DNA of 64,000 nt from Ichthyophis bannanicus (taxonomy: Eukaryota > Chordata > Amphibia > Gymnophiona > Ichthyophiidae): contig CM066032.1 of NCBI GenBank assembly GCA_033557465.1, forward strand, positions 450,800,270 through 450,864,269, given 5' to 3'. Numbering within the stretch: position 1 is the first letter of the stretch; each line of letters begins with the position of its first letter. The translations under genes were made by a program, and so were the position numbers. Positions 10,701 through 21,855 of this stretch are shown here, piece by piece. The notes beneath the pieces were generated by a model. That model was given only the letters and a program-made list of their open reading frames with translations, was not told where the DNA came from and made no database searches.

Positions 10701-11099
10701 GGGGAAGATAGAGAGAGAGTGATAAGGAGGGGGGATTTTAAGTTGATGGTAAGAGGGGGGAGAAGGTTAGGAAGTGTCAGAAAAAGGAAGAAAATGTGGT
10801 ATGGAGACCTAAGAAATGGACATGTAAATCCATCCTAAAATGGGGGATGATGATGGGGATGGAGAGAGAGGAGACGTATGAAGGTGAAAAATTCAGCTGA
10901 TATGTTAACAGTTAATATCTAATCAAAAACAGTTGAAAATTCTTAGTTTCTAAGTTAGTAAGTTTAAGGAAATAAATTTCTGTACTATTTATGGGCAGTC
11001 TGTTCTGCTCATGAGTCAGAAAGTTGCTTGGTACACATAAAATGGTGGCGGAGGTCATTTAAGATACAGCTGGGCCACGGGGCAGTAGGGAGAGAAGGC
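10701..11099. other. No recognised feature
   Basis: Purine-rich continuation on the left, then ordinary AT-rich sequence. I see no ORF, repeat structure or regulatory motif that I can support. Confidence 0.5.
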
Positions 11100-12185
11100 C
11101 AGAGCTGCTTTAGGAGAGAAGGATAAAACTGATCCGCCGTGGATTCTTGGGCTGGCGTAGGCCTGCAGCGGGGGCATCAGATGGACAGGTAAGCAATAGA
11201 GGCCTCTCACCCTCACAAAACGGTAATAATCCAACTTTCAAGTACTTAAAAGTAAGCTGGCTGCTGCCAGGGTCTGTGGTATTAGAAGTCTCAAGTAGAT
11301 CTGTCAGATTCCTCTGTCTTGAAGGAGCAATTGATCCATCCTGCCCTCCTTCCTTCCCTGTTTCCCCACAGTACCTGATATATAATAAACAAGTGCAGAT
11401 TTCTTTCCAGCAGTAGCAGTCCATTTTGGTAGTCCTTCAATGCTCTACAAATCTCCTGAGGCGGCAAGGTTATTTTCTGTCCAAGATGATACTTCAGTTC
11501 TTCTTGGTGCTGTCCAGCCCTGCCGATACAGGCAGCTGAAATCACCTCCAGTTTCAGGAATAATGAAGACTTAGTGTTGTACTCTAACTGGATCTCACAG
11601 AGATCCATTAGCAGCAGGAATAAATGTGCCGAGATTTGTACTAGACTTTAAACCACAACTGATGATCTTTCAGCTTGATGGATCATGTTCTCCTCTCTGT
11701 ACACCTCCTGGACTTGACCTGCAACAACCATGCCATTCATTTCAACTTTATAATCAGCATCTGAAGTTTCCTCTGATTCCAGCACAAAGAGAGATTTTGC
11801 AATACTGGTCACCACCTTGTGCCCCGACTCATCGGATATCCCAAATCTTAAGTTGCTCCGCCTCGAGCTTTTTGAGGTCGGTCTTCAAACTTATCCATTA
11901 AGCCAGTATTTATTTGTTCCAAATGTGAAATCTGTATCAAGCTCCGACAGTCTCTGCTTGTTCTTCCATCTTCTCAATCTCTTCCTTCCTCTGGGCAAAA
12001 TCAGCCAGTTCTGCCCGCAAATTGACTCCTAGACTTGCGATGTCATTGTGAACTGTGCCCAAGTCCTGTTTCCTCTTCCCCGGAATTGGACTCGCTGTCT
12101 TTCTCCCACCAGTTCTTGCTTGCCTTGCACGCCTCTAGGGACTCACCAGCCGTCATCTTGCTTCCTTCTCTCCGCAATTTGCTTG
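11100..12185 (-). mobile_element. Probable 5' part of a Tx1-like L1, decayed
   Basis: The minus strand starts near 12180 with ggaagcaagatgacggctgg, resembling the start of the L1 derivative at 28135 (ggaagtaagatggcagcagg). It then reads a degraded coiled-coil-like segment (LRAELADFAQRKEEIEKMEE near 11990). Further on, about 11300-11850, readable patches occur but I do not recognise them. The identification rests on the 5' motif and the coiled coil, so it is tentative. Confidence 0.4.
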
Positions 12186-12650
12186 CGCTAGAGTAAGAGA
12201 AGTCTATTAAGTTCACCATTCATTTCTTTTGCATCATTCAGCTTCTCAGCATGCAATAGGAGTGGCCCAGTGACTCAGGGATGCTACAGAATAGACAGTT
12301 GACCACCTGAGGCACCAGGCCAATATAGCAGATTCTGCTGCCACTGCTGTCTTTGCAACACCAAAAGTATACCCTGACTCCTATGTGTCCTTTATGTATG
12401 ATCATGTTATTTGAATTGCTCTTTCTCCCTAGTGGGCCACAACATTGAGGCACCATATCACAGTGACAGTCTTGGTTGCAGGTTCCTCACAGATTCCTGG
12501 AGGAGGTGAGCTCCATGTCATTGCTTTGTCTGTTAACAACTCTCTTTCAGACTAGATGCTTTAAGAAAATGAGCCTTCTTGCCTGGCTGTTTATTTTTCT
12601 GCCTTTAGGAACAAAGGAGCATATTTATGACAGGAAACACCCAGAAACCT
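12186..12650. other. No recognised feature
   Basis: Short ORFs on both strands with no family resemblance. No repeats or foldback structure seen. Confidence 0.5.
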
Positions 12651-12651
12651 C

Positions 12652-13065
12652 AGGGTGATATTCAGTGTGATTAATGCAGTTAGCAGATCTGCTAATGTGT
12701 TAATCGCGGTCACTGGGATATTCAGTGGCACTATCACGGTCAGTGTTGCTGAATATCCCTGGGTGCTGCCACTGCACACCCCAATGCTAACCGGCTAACA
12801 TTGGGGCATTCCTTAGGCAGAGCGAAGGCATCACAGAATGATAACCGGGCAGCAGCAACATTGAGTTGCTGCCCAGTTATCGCGAAGTGGCAAACATTAG
12901 GCACCACAAAGGGTGACCTAACTTTCACCACAGAAGCTAATGCAAATATTCAGTGCTGGTAGCTGGATATGGACCTGGCACTGAATATCCAGGTATTAGT
13001 TTCAGCAGCGATAGCTAGCCACTGAAATCACACTAGTTGCCGCCGCTTAATATCCCCACTTGTTT
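12652..13065. mobile_element. Foldback (multi-hairpin) element, family 2 copy 1
   Basis: A non-coding block made of consecutive hairpins: 12669-12705, 12715-12759 (gggatattcag with ctgaatatccc), 12779-12806 (ccccaatg with cattgggg), 12840-12881 (17-bp arms), 12946-12989 and 12999-13026. The outer ends, gggtgatattcag and the complement of taatatccccac, form an imperfect terminal inverted repeat. A diverged second copy is at 49215-49632. It behaves like a non-autonomous DNA transposon; no superfamily can be assigned by eye. Confidence 0.7.
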
Positions 13066-13559
13066 TTAGTTGGGTCCTTCAGGTTATGTGTGGCACTGAA
13101 GCTCTTTTACTATCTTCTGACAGCTCTCCCACTCCTGGAATCTGTGAGCTGAGAGAACTTGGAAATGAATGGAGTAAAACAGAAGTTCTCTCATACCACT
13201 CCCTATCGTCCTTCAGTCTTTCTTTTATGTTGCTTCCTACCCCTTCATCCTCAATTGCTTTGTTGTTTGTTGGGCTGTGAGGACTTGTGTGCAACAGTGA
13301 TGCTGAGAGCTTAACCACTGGCAGGGTCTCCCAAGATGCATGTGACTCAGCTGAGATGCCAGACTAAGGCAAGCCAACAGCAGTATAGACAATGTTGCAA
13401 TATAATGCTGGAAGATGAAACCCCCAGGTTAGAAGGCAGTCAGACTACTGAGGAAGAGCTAAAGACACTTCAGAATAAACCCAGCTTTTATGATGTGCTT
13501 AGATCAAAGCCCTCGGGACCTCTGATGCTGAGGTAGCTGTGCATGAAATGAGAATCAGA

Positions 13560-15484
13560 AGCTGAAAAGATGTCTTACACATTGAGACATGGAATGTATG
13601 AAGCATGAACCAAGGGAAACTGAAGTGGTCAAGAATGAAATGGAACATGTACAAATTGATCTGTTGGGTTTAGTGAAATGAAATGGACTGGCATCGGACA
13701 CTTTAATCCAATGACTACTTGGTATCCTATTCAGAAAATGAAAGGCAGAAGAAGCTGGTTGCATTTATAATTAAGAAGAAAGTTGCAAGAACTGTAATCA
13801 AATACAGTGCAGTCGGTAAGTGTTTCATTTCTACTCCTCTATAAAGAATGCCCATCAACACAACTATTATTCGGGTATATGTACCAACAGCAGTTGTAAA
13901 AGAAGAAGATGTTGGTCAGTTCTATGAATCAAGTACAAACTGAAATCGACAGAAGATGCAAGCAAGATGTACTGATAGTCATTGGCAACTGGAATACAAA
14001 AGTTGGGAACAAAGAAGGTGGTAAACTGGATGGAAAATTTGGGCTTCATAATAGAAATGAAGCTGAAGAAAAACTGATAGGATTCTACGACACCAGCAAT
14101 CTAGTCATCTTCTAGTTACACAAGCGTTGACTGTATGCATGGACTTAGCCAAATGGATAGTAAAGAAATCAAATTGACTATTTCTGTGGAAGACAACAAT
14201 GGAAAACTCAATAACATCAAAGACGAAACCCGGAGCTGACTGTGGTACAGATCATCAGCTACTAGTATTCAAACTCAGGCTAAAACTGAAAAAAGCAAGC
14301 TATGCATGAATATAGCAAAATATGATCTTGAAAATATACCAATCAACTCGCCACTTTGGATACAAATGACAGAACACTAGAAGAGTTATGGGATTACATA
14401 AAAAAAATTGTGTTGAAAGAAAGCAAACAGGTTCTGCAAAAGGTGAACAAGCAAAAACAGCCAAAATGGATGACTGAAGAAACTGAAAATTTCTCAGAAA
14501 TGCAGGGATGTTAAAGCCAAAGGAGACTCTAAATAAAAATCTTTAAAAAAAGCAAAGGAGAAAGAGAGAGGTAATCTTGGAACTTGACAGAGATTTCCAA
14601 TGCGCAGCAAGGTGAGACAAAAGTATTACAATGACACATGCAAGAAAATAGAATCAGAAACTATCAGAGGAAGAACAGGATCGGCTTTCCTAAAGCTACG
14701 AGAGTTAAAGAGAAAATTCCAGCCTTGGATTGGTATGCTGAAAGATGCTCAAGAATCCATGTTGAATAATGCTGAGATCAAGAAAAAGGTGGAAAGAATA
14801 CACAGAATTCATCATTGTCATAAAGTTCAAGTGGATCAACAGCCTTTCAACCTATATCTTACGATCAGGAACACTTGAATGAAAGATTGAAGCAGCATTG
14901 AAAGCATTATTAAAGACCAAATCATGTATTAAAGTATTCCCACTGAAGTATTATAGCAATCAGATGTAGCTGTAACAATACTTACAAGGCTCTGACTTAC
15001 TTACATGGCCATCTGACAGGAATAGATCTGTATTCATCCCAGTACTGAAGAAAGGTGATTTGAACTGACTTTGGAAATTATCGCACAATTGACCTGATCC
15101 CACACTCCAGCAAGATTCTACATACCTGGAAAGTATGCTAACAAGGTGTGCTAGCAGGGTTCAGGAAAGGATGTTTTATTGACTCAGCAAAGCCTTTGAT
15201 TGTCTAAATCATGAAAGACTCTGGGCCACATTAAGAAGAATTGGTATACCAGGACATGTGATAGTTCTCATGCACAACCTTTACATTAATCAAGAAGCGC
15301 AACAGTTCAAACAGACAAGCTATATGACAAGGCTTCATATTTTCCCTATACCTGTTTAATTTATAGGCAGAACAAATCATCAATGAAGCAGGACTCTATG
15401 AAGGCAACTGAGCTGTGACGATAGATGAAAGACTCATCAACAACCTTCACTATGCTGATGATATCATGTGAGTCGCTGAAAATT
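13560..15484 (+). pseudogene. RTE endonuclease and RT, first part
   Basis: Blocks in order: NVxSMNQGKLK near 13595 (endonuclease start), VYVPTAVVKEEDVGQFYE near 13880, DVLIVIGNWNTKVGNKEGG near 13966, GKFGLHNRNEAEEKLIGFY, then KTKPGADCGTDHQLLVF near 14220, QxKWMTEE near 14460, and RT blocks ending in LHYADDIM near 15445. The catalytic YADD motif is visible. More than ten stops and frame changes make this a pseudogene. Confidence 0.8.
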
Positions 15485-15886
15485 AAGATGATCTGAAACG
15501 TTCTTGGATGGGAGAGCTGTTCCTTGAGATGTCTCAGTAGCAGTGGAGCCCACTTAGATCGACTCCTCTTGGGCACTTAATGTAGAGTTGCGCTTCACGG
15601 TTGCTATTTTCTCTTTATTAATGATTGTTTTTTGATTAAGGATTATGTATAATATCAGCCTCTTTCTGTGTTTCCTCCCCCCCCCCCCCTGCTTTAGTGG
15701 GCTGGTAGTGTTAGGTGAATGTTTTATATTGCTATGAGTAATTGTGGTGTTCTTTTTCTTTTTTACTTGTTCAATTGATTTCTGTAATGTTCACCTTTCC
15801 ATTTCTTTCAAGTATGGAATATTGCTTGATGTATTTGATTGAAAATTTAGAAATAAATAAATTAAAAAAAAAAGATGATCTGAAAC
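15485..15886 (+). mobile_element. L1-type 3' tail with 15-bp target-site duplication
   Basis: The sequence aagatgatctgaaac occurs at 15485-15499 and again at 15872-15886. Between them lies about 370 bp ending in an A-rich tail (aataaataaattaaaaaaaa) and containing a C-run near 15678. This is the signature of a 5'-truncated, target-primed insertion; only a 3' UTR-like sequence is present. Confidence 0.8.
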
Positions 15887-15888
15887 AT

Positions 15889-17898
15889 CTGGAAACCTGG
15901 AAACAGCACAAGCACTGGCAAGTCAAATGCAAGGCATTGATAAAGCAGGCAAAGGGAGAATTTGAGAAGAAGCTTGCTGCGGAAGCAAAAACGCAAAATA
16001 AAGATTTTTTTCAAGTACATTCGTAGCAAAAAACCTGTGAGAGAGTCAGTTGGTCCATTAGATGATAGAGGAGTTAAAGGTGCACTAAGAAGCGACAAGG
16101 CGATAGCGGAGAGACTGAATGAATTCTTTGCTTCGGTCTTTACTGAAGAAGATGTAGGGATGTTACCCATGACTGAAGTGGTATTTAAAGGTACGGAAGA
16201 ATTGAAGGAAATATCGATACATCGGGAAGATGTATTACAACTATTAGATAAACTGAAGAGTAGCAAATCACCTGGGCTGGATGGTATACATCCAAGGGTG
16301 TTGAAAGAACTGAAATATGAGATTGCAGACCTGCTATTAGTAATCTGTGAACTATCATTAAAATCATCTCTAATACCTGAAGATTGGCGGATCGCCAATG
16401 TAACACCAATTTTTAAAAAGGGTTCCAGGGGTGATCCGGGAAACTACAGATCGGTGAGCCTCACGTCAGTACCAGGAAAAATGGTAGAAACCATCATAAA
16501 GAATAAAATTACTCAGCATGTAGATAGTCATGGCCTAATGGGAGACAGCCAACATGGCTTTAGACAAGGAAGATCTTGTATTACTAATCTGTTATGTTTT
16601 TTTGAAAGTGTGAATAAACAGGTGGACAAAGGTGAGTCGGTTGATATAGTGCATCTGGACTTTCAGAAAGCCTTTGACAAGGTCCGTCATCAGAGACATT
16701 TGGCAAAACTAAAGAGTCATGGGATAGGAGGCAGTGTACTACTATGGATCAGGAACTAGTTAAAAGATAGAAAGCAGAGGGTTGGGCTAAATGGCCAATT
16801 TTCCCAATGGAGAAAGGTGAATAGTGGTGTACCCCAGGGATCTGTGCTGGGTCTGCTGCTTTTTGACATATTCATAAATGACCTGGAAAGTGGAATAACG
16901 AGTGAGGTTATCAAATTTGCAGATGACACAAAACTATTTAAAGTTGTTAAAACCCAAGAGGATTGTGGAAAATTGCAAGAGGTTCTTGATAAATTGGAAG
17001 ACTGGGCATCAAAATGGCAGATGAAATTTAATGTGGACAAGTGCAACGTTATGCACCTAGGGAAGAACAATCCAAACTATGGTTACACGATGCAAGGTTC
17101 CACATTAGGAACCACCACCCAGGAAAAAGATTTAGGCGTCATTTTGGATAGCATGTTAAAACCCTCGGCCCAGTGTGCAGCAGCCGCCAAGAGAGCAAAT
17201 AGAATACTAGGTATCATAAGGAAAGGAATGGAAAATAAAACAAAAGATATTATAATGCCTCTATATTGTTCCATGGTGAGACCGCACCTTGAATATTGTG
17301 TGCAATTCTGGTCGGCGTATCTTAAAAAGGATATAGCGATATTAGAAAAGGTTCAGAGACGAGCCACCAAAATGGTAAAGGGGATCTAAGGATACTCCTA
17401 TGAAGAAAGGCTAAAAAGGTTAGGGCTCTTTAACCTGGAAAAGAGACAGCCGAGGGGAGATATGATAGAAGTCTATAAATTAATGAACGGAGTGGAACGG
17501 GTAAACGTAGATCGATTGTTTACGTTATCAGAATATAGAAAGACTAGGGGACATGCAATGAAGCTACAGGGTAAACTATTTAAGACTAATAAAAGAAGAT
17601 ATTTTTTCACTCAACGTGTAATCAAACTCTGGAATTTGTTACCGGAGGATGTAGTAAAGGCTGTTAGTGTAGCTGGGTTTAAAAAAGGTTTGGACAAGTT
17701 CCTGGAGGAAGGGTCCATAAACCATTATTAAGAAGGGACCCAGGATATCAATGCTTGACTCAGTACAAGCAATGCGGAACCTGTGTCTTTTGGGGAAACT
17801 GCTAGGTACGTATGACCTAGACTGGCCACTGTTGGAAACAGGATACTGGGCTTGATGGACCTTGGTCTGACCCTGTATGGCATATCTTATGTTCTTAT
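15889..17898 (+). mobile_element. CR1/L3-like LINE, 5'-truncated
   Basis: The copy begins in the linker before RT and runs to a 3' UTR ending gcatatcttatgttcttat, the terminal microsatellite-like end of CR1-type LINEs. It lies within the RTE element, whose reading resumes directly afterwards with GLHLNMKKTK. Confidence 0.88.
15890..17731 (+). pseudogene. CR1 reverse transcriptase
   Basis: Nearly continuous RT: KSPGLDGIHPRVLKEL near 16260, HGFRQGRSCITNLLCF near 16555, HLDFQKAFDKV (first catalytic Asp) near 16650, [20 protein letters not shown] near 16820, FADDTKLFK (FADD catalytic box) near 16915, then the thumb and C-terminal region EKVQRRATKMVKGI near 17345 and [18 protein letters not shown] near 17605. 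Only about three lesions are seen: a frameshift near 16010, a TAG near 16757, and a TAA near 17387. The copy is therefore relatively young. The endonuclease is lost by 5' truncation. Confidence 0.88.
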
Positions 17899-18503
17899 CT
17901 GGGCTTGCACCTTAACATGAAGAAGACAAAGGCGACAACTTTATCCTGTTTGGATCAATAATCAAGAAGGAAATGACATACAGTCAAGAAATCAGATAAT
18001 GCATTGCTTTTGCAAAAACGGCTATGAAAGGCCTATACAGGATTTTCAAATGCAGAGACATATCGTTGCATACAAAGGTTCAACTTGCACAGGTCATAGT
18101 ATTTTCAATAATGTCTCCTGGATGCGAAAGTTGAATAGTGAAAAAAAAAAGACAGGAAGAAAATTGATACCTTTAAATTAAGGTGCTGACGAAGATTACC
18201 ATGGACTGCCCAAAAAACAAATCATTTGGTACTAGAAAAGTTCAAACCTAAGCTTTCTTTGGAAACTGAAATGAATTTAACTTACATACTTTGGACATAA
18301 CATGTGAAGAGAAAGATCATTTGAGAAAGACATCATGTTTGGCAAAGCTGAAGGTCAGCACAAAAGAGGAAGACCAGCAATGCAATGGATCAGTACAATA
18401 ACAGCAACTATGGATGCCTGACTGAAGATAGAACAAAATTTAGGACAACTATCCAGAGGGTCGCAATGAGTCAATGACGATGCGGTGGCACTTAACAACA
18501 ACA
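17899..18503 (+). pseudogene. RTE C-terminal region and 3' end, second part
   Basis: The reading resumes with GLHLNMKKTK, then the SIIKKE block and a C-terminal stretch with WMRKLN, KxDTFKL and KRGRPAMQWI readable across frames. The 3' UTR ccagagggtcgcaatgagtc precedes the terminal acaacaaca repeat. Confidence 0.78.
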
Positions 18504-20317
18504 TTCCCTCAAAGGCTCTCTCTTACTCCTTCCTGTTTCCCCTGCAGTCTCTTGCTTTCTTATACCCTTTCCTTTTCCCTCTGCAGTCTCATGTACCTCT
18601 TTAGGAAGCAGCAACAGCAAACTGAATACTCCCTGCCCCGCCTAATGAATGCAAAATTGGAGGGGGATTACATCCACCTTCTAATCGGCCTGGACATGGC
18701 ACATTTTGTTCCCAATCCAGCTCTATATCAGATCTGTATTGGGTACCCTTGCCTTAGTCCTTATGGTAGCCTGATACAGTTATCCACTACTATTGTCCTG
18801 TTAGTTTGTATTTTCCATCTTTGGCCCTCTAAAGTTTCATATAAATAGGCAAACACTTTAGCTCCATCCTTTATTTCTTCTTTCTATTCCCCCTCCCCCT
18901 TCAGTTGCCTTTATCACTGTGCTCTGGGTCATTCCTAAGTATGTTCCAGTTTTATCATGTTTCTAAGATACTAGTTTTTACTTAATTATAACTGCTGTTA
19001 ACATTTTTCCATAAATCATTTTATGGCGTAGTTAATGCTGTAGAAACCATGCAGCTACCAGATTCATTAAAGAAAATAGCATTTTCTGAAGCTTAATCGT
19101 GTGATGCAGTGCTTGTGAAGTTTTAAGTAGTAGCCTGGGCTTGGTGCATTGGGTAAGAATAGGCTAATTATGATCCTTTACAAAAGGTTATAAGCTTGTT
19201 TTGCACACAGAAATTGCAATTTCATCCTGTCATTTTAAAATCACTATTCCCTAGAATGTGTTATTTGTTAAATTAAAAACAGCTTGTAAGATATGGATTA
19301 TTTTCATGTTCTAAGAACTCTTAATCATTATAAAAATGATATTACTTCTAGATCCCTGTGCACAGTAAGATAAGCAAGATATATCTTCAGCAGTTTCCCC
19401 CCTTAGGTTGCATAAAGGAGGTCATTGGATTTCCTTCTTTTAATCTCCAGCTGGGTAATTCTCATAGCTTTTATGTGCATTGTCACTTCAAATGGAGCTG
19501 TTTTTACTGCAGTCATGGATGTGCCTCTGTGACATTCATATTGTCACCAACAAGGGGCGCTCTCTGGTCCCGGTACACTGGACACTACGAGCAATGCTGG
19601 CAGGCTGGCCACCATCAGCACCAACCATTCCAGTCTTAAAAGTTCCACAGCAATTTAGTTTTCTTTTGAACTAATCATTGAACTGATCAGCCACTGTTAT
19701 GCCAATCTCTAATGTAAGTCCTAAGTGTTGAATAAAACTGGCCATGGCAGCATTCCACGCTCCGGATAACCTCCTGAAAACAATTTCAACTGCACAGTTC
19801 ATGCATTCACTCTCCTGCATTCCTGTTCCTAAGGCAGCTCTTTAAAGCCAACTGTACAACTTTTCCTGCCAAAAACCAGTAGCACTCTTAGTTCCCACTT
19901 AACTATCTCCTTTTGTTAAGTGGGAACTATATATCTCCCTTTTCCAGGTAGGTATCAAATTGGCTGCCCTCTGTCCACTCCACAGCTTCCACGCAACTTC
20001 CACAAACTTCAGCCATTACTCTTTACTGCCTCTATTGTCAGCTGTTCCTGCACCATGAGAAACGGCTCAACCTCCCCTCCTCTTCTCTGGGGTTTATTCT
20101 GCTCCCAGCAGGGCAACAGTCAACAAGGTAAGTTCAGCAATGGTCACTGGCTTATTTCCTCAAAACAATCTTTGTACTTTATCCCCAAACAGTCTTCAAA
20201 TGCACATAAAGGAGCAGTCTGTAAGCTCATTACCTTGGAGAATATTCCAGGTCCTGCTGTCCTCCACTCAGTCAGTTGCTCTCCACCCACCCCTGGGTTT
20301 CTTTCACGTTCTATGCA
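18504..20317. other. No recognised feature (1.8 kb intronic sequence)
   Basis: Ordinary mixed-composition DNA with short random ORFs. I found no exon of FER, no terminal repeats and no tandem repeats here. It ends at the 3' terminal repeat of DIRS-A copy 2. Confidence 0.5.
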
Positions 20318-20505
20318 GCACAGTTACTTATCTGTAACAGGTGATCTCTGGGAACAGCAGGAATAAGTCTTCACATATGGGTATCGTCGGTACCGACGGA
20401 GCCAGCGCGGGAACGCTCCCCAGCGTCCAAAAGGAAAGCTTTTGGAAGCATCCCACAGCGCCTGCGCGCTGCCTTCCCGCCTTTCCTAACCGCCTCTCTC
20501 CAGTT
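20318..20505 (-). repeat. DIRS-A copy 2 3' inverted terminal repeat
   Basis: Inverted partner of 25803-25965 plus the 3' extension gcacagttacttatctgtaa. It includes atcgtcggtaccgacgga with the intact palindrome. Confidence 0.88.
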
Positions 20506-20587
20506 CGAGTTTTAAAGCTGAGACAAAGAGAGAGTGAGGAAAGGAAAGAAATATATAGAGATACAACTCCTAGGGGAGGTGGGTGGG

Positions 20588-20684
20588 TTGTGAAGACTTA
20601 TTCCTGCTGTTCCCAGAGATCACTTGTTACAGGTAAGTAACTGTGCTATCTCCAGGAACAAGCAGGAATGAGTCTTCACATATG
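20588..20684 (-). repeat. DIRS-A copy 2 internal complementary region
   Basis: Read on the + strand it is the copy of the 3' terminus (cagagatcacttgttacagg, then taagtaactgtgc) followed directly by the 5' terminus (tatctccaggaacaagcagg). It lies just downstream of the recombinase gene. Confidence 0.9.
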
Positions 20685-20800
20685 GGGACTCCCCAGCTAG
20701 AGATGCCTGGGAGATTACCCAGGTTGTGAGTCCCTGGGAAGGGCTCTACCTCCACCCATGAATCTCAGGCATCCAGCCAGGGATGGAGGGTAGGAGTTGG

Positions 20801-21855
20801 TTAGGTATGGAACAGGTGTTTGAGAACAGCCTGACCAAACAAGGCATCCCGGCAGGAGTCCTTGTCCAAGCAGTAATGGGCTGTGAAGGTATGAACCGAG
20901 GCCCAGGTGGCCACTCGACAGATCTCGTCGATGGACACAGAATTTAGATGAGCCATAGAGGCTGCCATGGCCCTCACATTGTGAGCTGTGACATGGCCCT
21001 CCAGAGAAAGGTTCTTACTCTGGTAGGCGAAAGAAATACATTGAGCAATCCAATTGGACAGAGTTCTCTTAGAGACTGGAAGTCCTAAATGAGAGGGATC
21101 AAAAGCAACAAAAAGTTGAGAGGACTTTCTATGTTGCTGTGTCCTTTGTAAGTAAAAAGCAAGAGCTCTTTTACAATCCAGGGTATGAAGATTCCTCTCT
21201 GCACTTGAAGCATGAGGTCCTGGAAAAAAGACAGGTAAATAAACCTCCTGGTTCAGATGAAAAGGTGAGACCACTTTAGGCATAAAGTGTGGATTAGTCC
21301 TGAGGACTACCTTGTCACGATGGAACCTTGTATAAGGAGGATTAGCCACCAAGGCTTGCAGCTCACTGATGCGGCGAGCTGAAGTGACCGCAATGAGAAA
21401 AATAACCTTCCAGGAAAGAAATTTCAAGGAGGTAGTGGCTAAGGGTTCAAAAGGTGGCTGCATAAGCTGGCCAAGAACCAGATTCAAGTCCCATGCCACT
21501 GGAGGTGGTCTGATGGGAGGTTTAGTCAAAAGAAGGCCTCTCATGAATCTTGCTATAAGAGGATGAGAGGAAATAGGTTGTCCATTGAGAGGTTTAAGGG
21601 ATGCTGCAATAGCACTCAAATGGACTCTTACTGAATTCGTTTTAAGGCCTGCATGGGATAAATGCAGCAAATACTCTAGTAAAGAATTCAGAGGTATTGC
21701 AAGAGGGTAAGCACTTCTCTGCACACCAAATGGTAAACCTTTTCCATTTAAAAGCATAGGAACGTCTAGTGGAAGGCTTTCTGGAAGCATGAAGGATATC
21801 CTTCACTTGCTGAGAAAGATGCAAAGCTTGAAGGTCTAGGCCTTCAGCAACCAGG
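20801..21855 (-). pseudogene. DIRS tyrosine recombinase, one frameshift
   Basis: The N-terminal part (LSQQVKDILHASRKPSTRRS) is in the frame that overlaps RT and ends near 21642. A frameshift near 21700 moves the rest to a frame open down to 20801. The core keeps SARRISELQ, AHNVRAMAAS and the HYCLDKD tyrosine, so the Arg-His-Arg-Tyr set is complete. It is the best preserved catalytic core of the three copies apart from the frameshift. Confidence 0.88.

Larger units (their letters stand above)
13340..18503 (+). mobile_element. RTE-clade LINE, near full length, split by L1 and CR1 insertions
   Basis: The element starts near 13340 with a 5' leader (PPRLEGSQTTEEEL), then endonuclease, RT and C-terminal region, ending near 18503 with an acaacaaca tail typical of RTE elements. 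It is opened at 15485-15886 by an L1 tail with a 15-bp duplicated target, and at 15889-17898 by a CR1. Both insertions therefore postdate it. The minus-strand copy at 30772-33115 is a relative. Confidence 0.85.
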
